DNA of 64,000 nucleotides from Flammeovirga pacifica (GTDB lineage Bacteria > Bacteroidota > Bacteroidia > Cytophagales > Flammeovirgaceae). Position numbers and translations under genes: made by a program. A model generated the notes under the pieces. It worked only from the letters and a program-made list of their open reading frames with translations. It was not told the origin of the DNA and did not search any database. The first letter of the stretch is position 1. Each line of letters opens with the position of its first letter. Location: NCBI RefSeq assembly GCF_000807855.2, contig NZ_JRYR02000002.1, forward strand, positions 310,001 through 374,000, read 5' to 3'. This document shows, piece by piece, positions 53,358 to 63,407 of the stretch.

Positions 53358-53719
53358 TGAAGAATTTTATTATTAGTACACTTGTAGCTAGTATAGCTGT
53401 TTGGGTATGTGCAGGTATTTTGGAATTTTTTAGTTCCGATATTTCAATAATTAGTAACTATACAGATGCCATTATTGCGGCACTTGTTATTGGTATATTA
53501 AACTCATTTGTAAAACCTATTCTTACTATTATAACTATTCCTATTACTGTATTTACCTTAGGAATCTTTTTGTTAGTTATAAATGGTTTGATGATTTATT
53601 TTGCAGGCTATTTATTAGATGGATTTAATATAAGTTCTTTCGGAATAGCTTTCGTATTTAGTTTATTTTATTCGACAGTACTATCTCTTTTGAATAGTAT
53701 TTTTGATGTAAAAGACTAG
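53357..53719 (+). CDS. Four-helix membrane protein, phage-holin 4 superfamily
   Basis: 120 residues with four hydrophobic helices. The segment ALVIGILNSFVKPILTIITIPIT followed by FTLGIFLLVINGLMIY (runs of N, K-P and L-P-I-T) is the signature of the PF04020 family, annotated phage holin 4 or membrane protein of unknown function. In genomes without a prophage this is a housekeeping protein, not a lysis holin. Translation is coupled to the serine hydrolase. Confidence 0.82.
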   Translation: MKNFIISTLVASIAVWVCAGILEFFSSDISIISNYTDAIIAALVIGILNSFVKPILTIITIPITVFTLGIFLLVINGLMIYFAGYLLDGFNISSFGIAFVFSLFYSTVLSLLNSIFDVKD

Positions 53720-53770
53720 TAATGCTATCATAAATTGCACTGATAAGACATTGTATAAATGCTTTAAACA

Positions 53771-53809
53771 CAAAGAGGTTGTCTCCTATAAAAGGAGACA
53801 ACCTCTTTG
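53771..53809. terminator. Bidirectional terminator between convergent genes
   Basis: CAAAGAGGTTGTCTCCT and AGGAGACAACCTCTTTG form a perfect 17-bp stem around five bases, with T runs on both strands. It ends the holin-like gene and metY. It shares its 5' arm with the GH97 terminator. Confidence 0.85.
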
Positions 53810-53826
53810 TTGTTTTTGCTAAAATT

Positions 53827-55155
<1,329 letters not shown>

Positions 55156-55274
55156 TTAGAATAAATAATTTATTAAGAGATTTAATTATACTCTATTAAA
55201 TCTATAGGTAAATAAGTTAAAGTTTTTATTAATCACAATTTTAAATATATATTTTAATTACTTTTAATAGAAAA

Positions 55275-55303
55275 CCCCTATAAATTTATAAAATTAATAG
55301 GGG
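55275..55303 (-). terminator. Terminator of START-domain gene
   Basis: CCCCTAT and ATAGGGG form a 7-bp stem with a 15-base AT-rich loop; on the minus strand TTTTCTATT follows. It lies 34 bases past the stop of the 55337-55963 gene. Confidence 0.6.
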
Positions 55304-55336
55304 AGATTTGATATTTTTTCGGAATTTATAAATCTG

Positions 55337-55963
55337 TTAATCCAGATTAACTTTTTTCGCTTCAATAATTATATTTTTAACTATATCTGAAGGGCCGTCT
55401 GGAAGCCAAGTTTTTACTAAGAAATCTGGAGCTTTGGTAACAGGAGTCATGCTTACTTTTGTAATTAATTCTGACTTCCCATCTTCAATCTTTTTTATTT
55501 CATAGGATATATTATAGTAGGTCATTCTTTTGACATCTTCCATTTTATACATATCGGGAACAGCAGTGCCGTATAAAGATACTTCATCAACCCCCTCTAT
55601 CATTGACATCTTAACAATCAAATCGTTATTTGGAATTGGGAAAGGAGCATCTACTAGATAATAGACGAGCCATTCTCCATTTGGAAGATCTCTTAGTTTC
55701 TTGCTTTCCTCAGTATCTTCTGAAAAGTATTTATGTTTGGATGCATCCTTTATTACTTTCAATAACTGAGAAATATCTACATCAGCTATGGTGCTTGCCT
55801 CATATTGTACTATTTGAGATTTCTTGCCGTCATTTTCTTGATTAAAAACGCGACTTTTCACAGTGATACTACCGTTTTCAGTTTTATCGATATCCCACTC
55901 TTGCGCCAACAGTTTATTTGAAAGGAGCAGGATTAAAAGCAGGCTTGTAAATATATTTTTCAT
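55337..55963 (-). CDS. Secreted START/SRPBCC-domain protein
   Basis: 208 residues with a signal peptide ending LLAQ. The mature part starts EWDIDKTENGSITVKSRVF and contains VYYLVDAPFPIPNNDLIVKM and PDFLVKTWLPDGPSDIVKNI, the pattern of bacterial START-like (StAR-related lipid-transfer) proteins. Such proteins bind a hydrophobic ligand in a helix-grip cavity; a lipid- or cofactor-carrier role in the periplasm is inferred. Single gene. Confidence 0.78.
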   Translation of the reverse strand: MKNIFTSLLLILLLSNKLLAQEWDIDKTENGSITVKSRVFNQENDGKKSQIVQYEASTIADVDISQLLKVIKDASKHKYFSEDTEESKKLRDLPNGEWLVYYLVDAPFPIPNNDLIVKMSMIEGVDEVSLYGTAVPDMYKMEDVKRMTYYNISYEIKKIEDGKSELITKVSMTPVTKAPDFLVKTWLPDGPSDIVKNIIIEAKKVNLD

Positions 55964-56105
55964 GTAATTTAGTATAGATTGTCAAAGTATATAAAAGTTA
56001 TGAAAGTAATTCGTAATAAACTAAACAGCACATAAGAAGGTTTTATATTTATGGTTAATTTAGATTTTTGAAAAATTACAGCACAAAGAAAAATTCAGAG
56101 TTAAT

Positions 56106-56501
56106 ATGCTAACAGATAAACATATAGGTATTATTGTTTCATTTTCATTAAATGATTGTTGGGATGTTTTTTTAGCCTTAAATCATGAAAAAGAAGAAGC
56201 AGACGCCTTGCAAAGGCAAATTGATGTATTAATGAATAATGCAGATATTGATGATTCCGAGTTTAGTTACCTTGGTATAGCTTACATGATAGAACATATT
56301 TTTGAACAAAATATATTTTCTGTAACTCATTCTGCCTTTCCCAAAGAGTTTTTTGACAATGTTTATATAGAAGTTGATGGTGAAACTGCAGATATTCATA
56401 TTGAACTAACAGATGATTTAAGTAGAGCAGGGACGGCAGTGATTTTAGAGTATTTTCAAAAATTTGAAAAGATTGATTATTTATTAAAATTGGAGCAATA
56501 G
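56106..56501 (+). CDS. Cytoplasmic protein of unknown function
   Basis: 131 residues, acidic, no signal or membrane segment. It is predicted to be helical in the first half (LNHEKEEADALQRQIDVLMN) and strand-rich in the second (NVYIEVDGETADIHIELTDD). I do not recognise the family. Single gene, followed by a GC-rich hairpin and the dispersed motif. Confidence 0.6.
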   Translation: MLTDKHIGIIVSFSLNDCWDVFLALNHEKEEADALQRQIDVLMNNADIDDSEFSYLGIAYMIEHIFEQNIFSVTHSAFPKEFFDNVYIEVDGETADIHIELTDDLSRAGTAVILEYFQKFEKIDYLLKLEQ

Positions 56502-56847
56502 AGGTGTTTTAAGCACTATAAAAATAAGAAAAAATAAAACCCCCACTACGAAATTCGCAATGGGGGAGTGTTCTTTCTTAATGATATGATTTCATATCAT
56601 TGATTCTTTACCCAACACTAATATATTTTATTACTTAAGAAATTCCAACTATTTATTTAAATATTATAATGAAATTTTATTTGTAATACTCTCAATTAAG
56701 TGTTGTAAATATTTTTATTTCATATTTTCAAATTCAATTTCTCTTCTAATTGATACCAATATATTAGTGAATGATAATGTATTAAATCATTCATACTTTT
56801 ATGATATTTATTGAGAAGCTAATTCTAATAAAATGAATTATAAAGTT
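56502..56847. other. 346-base gap
   Basis: It contains the hairpin at 56540-56566, a second hairpin AATGATATG/CATATCATT at 56579-56600, and a forward copy of the TTCTTTACCCAA motif right after it. Beyond 56620 it is AT-rich with nothing recognised. Confidence 0.5.
56540..56566 (+). terminator. GC-rich hairpin after 131-aa gene
   Basis: CCCCCA and TGGGGG pair around a 15-base loop, followed after AGTG by TTCTTTCTT. It lies 38 bases past the stop codon. Confidence 0.55.
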
Positions 56848-57396
56848 TTATTTTTTTGCTATAACCTTATTCAAGTCATCTAAATTATTAGATCTAGATA
56901 ATCTTAATAAACTAATAAAAATGATTGCAGGAATAATTGCTCTGTTTACAATAGACCTTTCGATCTCCTCATTAAAAGCTTCATTAATTAAAAGATCAAA
57001 CGGCATAGAATATATTCCAGCGTTTTCAATTCCTATGACTCTATCGTTTAATGTTAAAATAAGTTCTTCTTCTAATTGTTCAACCGTTTCAATACCCATA
57101 ATTGGGATGTTAAGTTGAATAATTGCATCAATTAAAATATCTCTGTAATCTTTTTGATTCATACGAAGAAAATCTCCAACCCCTTCATTGGCTTGATATT
57201 GTAATTCTAATGCGATTCTATCACTATATTTAAAATAATCATCTCCATAAATTTGAGCTTCTAAGCAATTGCTTAACCTCTCACGTAACCTGTACTCTCC
57301 TGATTTTTCTCTAGTTAAAATATTAAATAAAGTTTCAAGTTGATCATTATCACAACTATCTAAGAACCATAAACTTGAGTCGGTACGCATTTTCAT
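56848..57396 (-). CDS. YaaW-family (UPF0174/DUF3944-like) protein
   Basis: 182 residues. The start DSSLWFLDSCDNDQLETLFNILT closely follows the YaaW pattern (D-x-D-L-x-F-L-x-x-x-x-N-x-x-L-x-x-L-V-x-x-L-T), and ALELQYQANEGVGDF continues it. The C-terminus has a hydrophobic segment (AIIPAIIFISLL). Family function is unknown; E. coli YaaW is linked only loosely to chaperone-type annotations. Single gene, divergent from the DbpA-like helicase. Confidence 0.6.
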   Translation of the reverse strand: MKMRTDSSLWFLDSCDNDQLETLFNILTREKSGEYRLRERLSNCLEAQIYGDDYFKYSDRIALELQYQANEGVGDFLRMNQKDYRDILIDAIIQLNIPIMGIETVEQLEEELILTLNDRVIGIENAGIYSMPFDLLINEAFNEEIERSIVNRAIIPAIIFISLLRLSRSNNLDDLNKVIAKK

Positions 57397-57562
57397 TTTG
57401 AGAATATTTTTAGAATCACACTTTTAATTACTAAATAATTATACCTCTATGATGTAGAAAAGATTAGTTTGTTTAATTTTATTGACCCTGCTTAACAGTT
57501 AATAGCAATTAAACATAGGGAGATAACAAAATTGGATTATATAGTCCCTAAATAATTTAAAG

Positions 57563-58879
57563 ATGAACAATAAGACATTAGAAAATATAAAGAAGAACTT
57601 GGGTATTGAAGATTTCAATGCTATTCAAAATGAAAGCATGAAGTTCTCTCAAGAGTTTAAAAACTTAATTCTTCTAGCACCCACAGGATCGGGTAAAACA
57701 CTCGGTTACTTGCTGCCAATCTTAGACAAGATTAATCCTGATATACCTGGTGTACAGGCATTAATTATGGTTCCTTCAAGGGAACTAGCTTTACAAATTG
57801 AGAAGGTATTTAAAAGCATAGGATCTAAGTTTCAAATTAATTGCTGCTATGGCGGACACTCTTTTCAAATTGAACAAAAGAATTTAAGTCAACCTCCTCA
57901 AGTATTAGTAGGTACTCCTGGTAGAATTGCTTCACATATCGAAGAAGACACCTTTGACTATAGTACCATTGAATACCTTGTTTTTGATGAGTTTGATAAA
58001 GCTTTAGAATTCGGATTTTTGAAAGACATGGATTTTATCGTTTCATATTTAAGAAGCGTATCTTTCAAAATGCTTACTTCAGCAACAGATTTAAAAGAGT
58101 ATCCTGACTTTTTGAATTTATCTGACGCCAAAATTTTAAACCATTTAGGTGCACAAATTCCTAAACCTTTAACGGTATATCAAACAGAGGTAAAGAGCAA
58201 AGAAAAGCTAACCCAACTGCTAAAGTTGATTTACCATCTAAAAGCAGAAAGAATGATTATTTTTTGTAATCATAGGGCTGCAGTAGATCGTATTGGATCC
58301 TACCTGAAGGAGAATGGACTCAATCATCAAATGTTTCATGGTGGAATGGATCAAATTGATAGAGAAAGATCATTAGTGAAGTTCCGAAATGATACTTCTA
58401 TGATTTTAATTACTACTGATCTTGCAGCTAGGGGTTTAGATATACCATTAATTCAACATGTAATTCATTATCAGCTACCTCCAAAGGAAGATGCTTTTAT
58501 TCATAGAAATGGTAGAACTGCCAGAATGCATGAAAAAGGAAATTCATATATGTTGCTTGCTGACGATGATGAACTTCCTGAATATGTGAATACCTACCCA
58601 AGACATTTTGAGATACCACAAGATGCTCCAAAACCAAAGCCTACAGAATGGGAAACGGTCTATGTATCTGCTGGTAAAAAGAATAAGATCAATAAAATTG
58701 ATTTGGTAGGTTTATTCATCAAGAAAGGAGGTTTAGATAAAAATGAAATTGGTCTAATAGAAGTAAAAGATTTTATTTCGTTTATAGCAGTAAAAAAATC
58801 TAAGGCTGCTGAAATAGTGAAAAAATTGAATAAAGAGAGAGTGAAAAAACTAAAAGTTAAAGTGGATATCGCTCAATAA
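57563..58879 (+). CDS. DEAD-box RNA helicase, DbpA-like, with DEFD motif II
   Basis: 438 residues, cytoplasmic. Helicase core: Q-motif region FNAIQNES, motif I APTGSGKT (39-46), VPSRELALQ, GTPGRI, motif II DEFD (142-145) instead of DEAD, motif III SAT (173-175), TDLAARGLDIP and HRNGRTAR. The C-terminal 75 residues (VYVSAGKKNKINKIDLVGLFIKKG) match the DbpA RNA-binding domain that recognises 23S rRNA hairpin 92, so a ribosome-assembly role is likely. DEFD is a known rare variant in Bacteroidota helicases. Followed by a gap holding a structured RNA candidate. Confidence 0.9.
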   Translation: MNNKTLENIKKNLGIEDFNAIQNESMKFSQEFKNLILLAPTGSGKTLGYLLPILDKINPDIPGVQALIMVPSRELALQIEKVFKSIGSKFQINCCYGGHSFQIEQKNLSQPPQVLVGTPGRIASHIEEDTFDYSTIEYLVFDEFDKALEFGFLKDMDFIVSYLRSVSFKMLTSATDLKEYPDFLNLSDAKILNHLGAQIPKPLTVYQTEVKSKEKLTQLLKLIYHLKAERMIIFCNHRAAVDRIGSYLKENGLNHQMFHGGMDQIDRERSLVKFRNDTSMILITTDLAARGLDIPLIQHVIHYQLPPKEDAFIHRNGRTARMHEKGNSYMLLADDDELPEYVNTYPRHFEIPQDAPKPKPTEWETVYVSAGKKNKINKIDLVGLFIKKGGLDKNEIGLIEVKDFISFIAVKKSKAAEIVKKLNKERVKKLKVKVDIAQ

Positions 58880-59031
58880 CATGATCTATCTATCAAAATT
58901 CAATTTTTAAGAATGATAGTGCATTCATTTTATTCTTTGAATTCTGATGGCAACATAAAACATTTATTATTATTTAAATGATTTCTATCAATAAATCATT
59001 ATAAAATATTTAAAAATAATTCTTGGAATTG

Positions 59032-59062
59032 TTGCAAAATTAAAAAAATGATCTCATATTTG
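59032..59062 (+). promoter_or_regulatory. Promoter of hairpin RNA
   Basis: TTG at 59032-59034, spacer 20, CATATTTG at 59055-59062 (seven of eight to TAnnTTTG). The start would be near 59069. Confidence 0.5.
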
Positions 59063-59113
59063 GTTTATGAATCGTTAAGCAGTGTGCCCCCTTCGGGGGG
59101 CATCACAGTATTT

Positions 59114-59148
59114 AGAATTCCATGCACTGCATCGGAATTCTTTTGTTT
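59114..59148 (+). terminator. First terminator of hairpin RNA
   Basis: AGAATTCC-ATGC / GCAT-C-GGAATTCT with a three-base loop and TTTTGTTT tail. Its loop can pair with 59079-59084. Confidence 0.7.
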
Positions 59149-59187
59149 AAAGGGTTTGATGTTTTTGCATCAAACCCTTTATTTTTT
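59149..59187 (+). terminator. Second terminator, upstream of RND adaptor
   Basis: AAAGGGTTTGATG and CATCAAACCCTTT form a perfect 13-bp stem around TTTTTG, followed by ATTTTTT. Confidence 0.8.
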
Positions 59188-59298
59188 CAGCTGTTTTTTT
59201 TAACGGTTCACAGAGTGATTTTTCCATTTGAGTATCTGATAAAAACAAGAGTTGTTGTTTATAAGTAAAACAATTGAACAATTATCAATTTACTACGA

Positions 59299-60366
59299 AT
59301 GAAATTATCGACATTAACAACAGCATTATTAATCTTACAGCTTTTATTTTCGTGTGCGAAAGTGGAAGAAAACCAACAAAAGAAACCACAAAAAGTTAAA
59401 ATCACCGCTATTACACCAAGTACAGACCGCTTTACAAAAGTGGTAACAGGAACATCATTTCCTAATAAGGAAGTAAATCTTTCTTTTAGAGTGAATGGTC
59501 CGTTAACTGTATTTGATGTAGAAGAAGGTCAGTATTTTAAAAAAGGAGAATTGATTGGTATGATAGACCAGAGGGACTATCAATTAGCATTAAATAATGC
59601 TAAGGCAACCCTAAAGTGGTCTAAGCAAGAATTTGAAAGGGCGAAACAGCTTATTTCATTTCAAAATATATCACAGCAGGAATACGATCAGCTGGAGATC
59701 AATTATATCAATGCTCAGCATCAGCTAGAGACGGCTAAAAATGCTTTTAATGACACGAAATTGATAGCTCCTTTTGATGGTTTTGTAAAGAAAACATTTA
59801 CAGAAAGAGGAGAGCATCTAAGTGTCTCTCAAAAGGTGGTTACTTTTCAAGATTATTCTAAATTAAAGGTGAATTGTGTAGTAAACGAGGATATAGCACT
59901 ACACCCTGAGAAAATCAATTCTATTTTTGTTGTATTTGATGGGCTCTCTAATGATGTTTTTTCTGCGAAATTAGTAGAAGTATCAAGAGATACTGAAGGA
60001 ATGACCAATGCTTACCCATGTGTATTGGAGGTGAATGAGAATCAATTGAAACTTATTGGAGGGATGACTTCAGAAATCTATTTCGAACTTTCTGATGATC
60101 TTCATGATTATGTAACCATACCATCTTCAGCCGTTATTAATAGAGCGAATGGGGAACAATTTGTTTGGGGTATTCATCCCAATAACCATACTTTATTTAG
60201 TATGAAAGTAAAGGTGAATTCTTTATTAAATGATGGTTTAGTTCAAGTAGATATTATTGACAAAACGGAAGCTCAATTTATCGTAGCAGCAGGAGGAACA
60301 TACCTATCTGATGGACAACAAGTGAGATATACTGTAGATGAACCAATGATAACTGCTAAAAACTAA
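59299..60366 (+). CDS. RND efflux periplasmic adaptor lipoprotein
   Basis: 355 residues. Lipobox LLFSC. HlyD/AcrA fold: LSFRVNGPLTVFDVEEGQYF with KKGELIGMIDQRDYQ as the first lipoyl half, a coiled-coil hairpin about 95-145, second lipoyl half TKLIAPFDGFVKKTFTERGE, then beta-barrel and C-terminal parts. First gene of a second RND operon; the pump begins three bases after its stop. It differs clearly from the adaptor at 38054. Confidence 0.92.
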   Translation: MKLSTLTTALLILQLLFSCAKVEENQQKKPQKVKITAITPSTDRFTKVVTGTSFPNKEVNLSFRVNGPLTVFDVEEGQYFKKGELIGMIDQRDYQLALNNAKATLKWSKQEFERAKQLISFQNISQQEYDQLEINYINAQHQLETAKNAFNDTKLIAPFDGFVKKTFTERGEHLSVSQKVVTFQDYSKLKVNCVVNEDIALHPEKINSIFVVFDGLSNDVFSAKLVEVSRDTEGMTNAYPCVLEVNENQLKLIGGMTSEIYFELSDDLHDYVTIPSSAVINRANGEQFVWGIHPNNHTLFSMKVKVNSLLNDGLVQVDIIDKTEAQFIVAAGGTYLSDGQQVRYTVDEPMITAKN

Positions 60367-60368
60367 AA

Positions 60369-63300
60369 ATGAATATCACAAAATTTACATTAGAAAATAA
60401 GCCCTTCTCATGGTTTATTTTACTGCTTGTTGTTATTGGAGGAATAGTATCTTATGATAAGGTAGGTAAACTGGAAGATGCTCCTTTTACTATTAAACAA
60501 GCCGTTGTATTGACTACTTATCCTGGAGCTTCTTCTGAGGAAGTTGAGCAGCAAGTAACCGATAAATTGGAAGAAGCTATCCAAGCTATGGATGGCGTAG
60601 ATTATCTAGACTCTGATAGTAGAAGTGGAGTATCTAGAATTCTTGTCGTTCTAAAGAAAACTGTACCTGCTTCAGAAATACCTCAGATGTGGGATGTTTT
60701 AAGGAGAAAAGTTGGAGACGTACAAGCACAATTACCCAAAGGGGCTTCAACCTCTTTAGTGAATGATGATTTCGCAGATGTATTAGGTCTTTTTTATGGT
60801 ATTTACGGAGAAGGCTTCACTTATAGAGAGCTGAACGATATAGCAGATGATTATAAAAAAGAGTTGCTTAAAGTTCCTAATGTTGCAAAGGTGGTGCTTT
60901 TTGGTAAAGCCCAAGAAAGTATTGATATCAAATTAACCTTTGGCAAGATGCATCAATTAGGTGTCACTTTAGAAGAAGTGGTAGGAGCACTTAATCAGCA
61001 AAATAAATTAGTGAATGCAGGTTTTGTCAATACAGATAAACAAAGACTAAGAGTAAAAGTAGCTGGCGATTTTTCGAATGCAGAAGAAATAGGTCATTTA
61101 TTCATTACTAATAGAGAGGGGAAACAAATACGATTAAAAGATGTTGCACAGATTGAAGAAAGTTATTCTTCTCCTTACACTACAAAAATGAAAATCCAAG
61201 GTCAGTCTGCTGTAGGTTTTGCTATCTCAGCTTCTGCGGGAGCAAACGTAGTTGAGGTTGGTGCAGCTGTTGATCAAAAATTATTAGAATTAAAGCAAGA
61301 TTTACCAGCGGGTGTTCATCTTAAAAATATCTATAATCAAGGAATTGAATCAAAAACAGCAAACGATGGTTTTGTATTTAATTTAATTGCTTCTGTAGGT
61401 ACAGTAGTAATTATCTTACTATTCTTTATTGGGTTAAAAAATGGACTTTTAGTAGGCTCTGGATTGGTCTTCTCTATTTTGGCAACACTCATTTTTATGT
61501 TGGCCTTTGATATCAACATGGAGAGAGTAAGTTTAGCGGCCTTAATTATTGCGATGGGTATGTTAGTAGATAATGCCATTGTAGTAATAGAGTCTATTTT
61601 AATAAAGATCAAACAAGGTATTCCTAAAAGGGAAGCGATTTACCAATCTGCTCAGGCTTCTTCATGGCCATTATTAGGAGCAACAGTAATTGCTATTTTA
61701 ACCTTTTTACCTATCAGGATTTCACCTGATGCAACGGGTGAATATCTTTCATCACTTTTCTCAGTATTGGCTATTTCTTTATTCCTAAGTTGGATTTTTG
61801 CTTTAACGCAATCCACTTTAGTTTGTGATACGTTTTTAAAAGATAACACAAATGTATCAGGAGAAGAAGTGGATCTTTATGGAGGGAAGTTCTACACGAA
61901 GTTTAGAAGTTTTTTACAATTTTCTATTCAACATAAATACGTTTCTCTAGGTGTTATCTTAAGTATCTTTACAGTATCATTATTGGTAAGTAAACAGATG
62001 AAAGTTGTGTTTATGCCAGAATTGGAAAAGAGCTTATTTAAGATCAATGCATTTACTCCAGAGGGATCTTATATTTATTATACAGAAGAAGAAGGCGATA
62101 AAATTTATAATTGGTTAAGTGAACAGGAAGAAGTAAAAGAGGTTACAATGACTGTGGGTATGACTCCACCACGTTACTTCTTAGCATCCTCGAGTTATGG
62201 TCCACAAACCAATGTACTTAGTTTTATTATTGAATGTGATGATTTTGAGAATGTTGAGTTGGTATTCAATAGATTAGAAGATCAGAAGTATGATTTATTT
62301 CCAGAGGTGTTTGTAAGGCCAGAATATTATTCTGTAATGTCTCCTTTGGATGGTAAGGTAGAAGCAAGGTTTATGGGTAAAGATATTCAAGTTTTGGATT
62401 CTTTAAATAATGTTGCTTTAGATATTATGAAGTCTTCTAAATTATCAAGACATGTTCATAGTTCTTGGTTTAATATGTCTCCTGTTTGGCATTTAGAATA
62501 TGCAGATGCAAAAGCAGCAAAAGCGGGTATCAGTCGTAAAAATATAGCGGAATCTATTAAGCTGATAAGCGAAGGAATGCAAGTAGGAACTTACCGTGAA
62601 GAGAATGAATTACAACCCATTTTCTTAAAAACCAATGAAGGAACTGTTGCAGACTTTAACAAGTTGCAAAACATCAATATTGTTTCTGCAGGAAATGCTG
62701 TTCCATTGCAACAAACCATCAATGGTATTACCATTGATTACGAATATCCATACATCCAAACCTACAATAGGCATCGTGCAATTTCTGCCCTTTGTGATCC
62801 TATTGATGGAGTAACCACAGGAGAACTTCAAAAAGATGTTCAAGATAAAATTGAAGCCATTGAACTACCAGATGGGTACACTTTTATGTGGGATGCTGAA
62901 AAGAAAAATCAAGGTGAAGCGGTGGGTGCTATTGTGACATTTTTCCCATTAGCATTCTTACTCATCATTGCCATTTTGATCGCTCTTTTTGGTAATTATA
63001 AACAAACTATGATTGTGATTGTTCTTTTACCATTATCATTAATAGGAGTCATTTTCGGTCTAGTAGGTTTAGGTAAAGCCTTTGATTTTATGTCTTTTAT
63101 TGGATGGATTGGTTTGTTAGGAATGATCATCAAAAATATTATTGTATTACTTGATGAAGTAAACATTCAGAGAAGTTTAGGAGAGAATCAATTAGAAAGT
63201 ATCTTAAAGTCAACCATTTCTAGAACAAGACCTGTTTTAATGGCAGCGATCACGACTATGTTTGGTATGTTTCCATTATTACCGGATAGTGTTTTTGGTG

Positions 63301-63407
63301 CAATGGCTGTGACCATAATTTTCGGATTAGGCTTCGCTACATTATTGACTTTGTGGGCTGTTCCTGTAATTTATTCCATTTTTTATCAAATTAAAATCAA
63401 GAAATAA
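60369..63407 (+). CDS. RND efflux inner-membrane pump (unfused)
   Basis: 1012 residues, 12 predicted helices with two large periplasmic loops, the HAE/AcrB plan. TM4 carries GMLVDNAIVVIES: only Asp401 of the proton-relay pair is kept; the second position is Asn402, where the fused pump at 39087 has two Asp. Start MNITKFTLENKPFSWFILLL is typical. The substrate is unknown. The TolC gene overlaps its stop by one base (TAATG), giving a compact adaptor-pump-channel operon. Confidence 0.95.
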   Translation: MNITKFTLENKPFSWFILLLVVIGGIVSYDKVGKLEDAPFTIKQAVVLTTYPGASSEEVEQQVTDKLEEAIQAMDGVDYLDSDSRSGVSRILVVLKKTVPASEIPQMWDVLRRKVGDVQAQLPKGASTSLVNDDFADVLGLFYGIYGEGFTYRELNDIADDYKKELLKVPNVAKVVLFGKAQESIDIKLTFGKMHQLGVTLEEVVGALNQQNKLVNAGFVNTDKQRLRVKVAGDFSNAEEIGHLFITNREGKQIRLKDVAQIEESYSSPYTTKMKIQGQSAVGFAISASAGANVVEVGAAVDQKLLELKQDLPAGVHLKNIYNQGIESKTANDGFVFNLIASVGTVVIILLFFIGLKNGLLVGSGLVFSILATLIFMLAFDINMERVSLAALIIAMGMLVDNAIVVIESILIKIKQGIPKREAIYQSAQASSWPLLGATVIAILTFLPIRISPDATGEYLSSLFSVLAISLFLSWIFALTQSTLVCDTFLKDNTNVSGEEVDLYGGKFYTKFRSFLQFSIQHKYVSLGVILSIFTVSLLVSKQMKVVFMPELEKSLFKINAFTPEGSYIYYTEEEGDKIYNWLSEQEEVKEVTMTVGMTPPRYFLASSSYGPQTNVLSFIIECDDFENVELVFNRLEDQKYDLFPEVFVRPEYYSVMSPLDGKVEARFMGKDIQVLDSLNNVALDIMKSSKLSRHVHSSWFNMSPVWHLEYADAKAAKAGISRKNIAESIKLISEGMQVGTYREENELQPIFLKTNEGTVADFNKLQNINIVSAGNAVPLQQTINGITIDYEYPYIQTYNRHRAISALCDPIDGVTTGELQKDVQDKIEAIELPDGYTFMWDAEKKNQGEAVGAIVTFFPLAFLLIIAILIALFGNYKQTMIVIVLLPLSLIGVIFGLVGLGKAFDFMSFIGWIGLLGMIIKNIIVLLDEVNIQRSLGENQLESILKSTISRTRPVLMAAITTMFGMFPLLPDSVFGAMAVTIIFGLGFATLLTLWAVPVIYSIFYQIKIKK

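Larger units (their letters stand above)
59069..59187 (+). ncRNA. Candidate structured small RNA with UUCG stem and tandem terminators
   Basis: Stem 1 (59082-59106): GTG-TGCCCCC with GGGGGCA-T-CAC, ten pairs with one bulge, capped by a cUUCGg tetraloop. Stem 2 (59114-59141): AGAATTCC/GGAATTCT with inner ATGC/GCAT, followed by TTTGTTT. Stem 3 (59149-59180): perfect 13 bp, followed by ATTTTTT. GCAGTG at 59079-59084 is complementary to CACTGC at 59125-59130, in the loop of stem 2. It is a GC-rich island in AT-rich DNA with no reading frame. I recognise no known RNA family. Confidence 0.55.
58880..59298. other. 419-base gap with tandem hairpins
   Basis: The first 150 bases are AT-rich. A promoter match (59032-59062) is followed by three consecutive hairpins (59082-59106, 59114-59141, 59149-59180), then 110 bases to the RND adaptor gene. 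There is no reading frame. Confidence 0.6.

Noticed and set aside
53357-53719. Prophage lysis cassette suggested by the holin-like gene
   Set aside because: No endolysin, spanin or structural phage genes nearby; it is translationally coupled to a chromosomal serine hydrolase.
11459-53809. Shared arm AGAGGTTGTCTC in the terminators at 11459 and 53771 as a mobile repeat
   Set aside because: Similarity is limited to the stem; flanks and loops differ, and GAGGTTGTCTC-type stems can arise independently as terminators.
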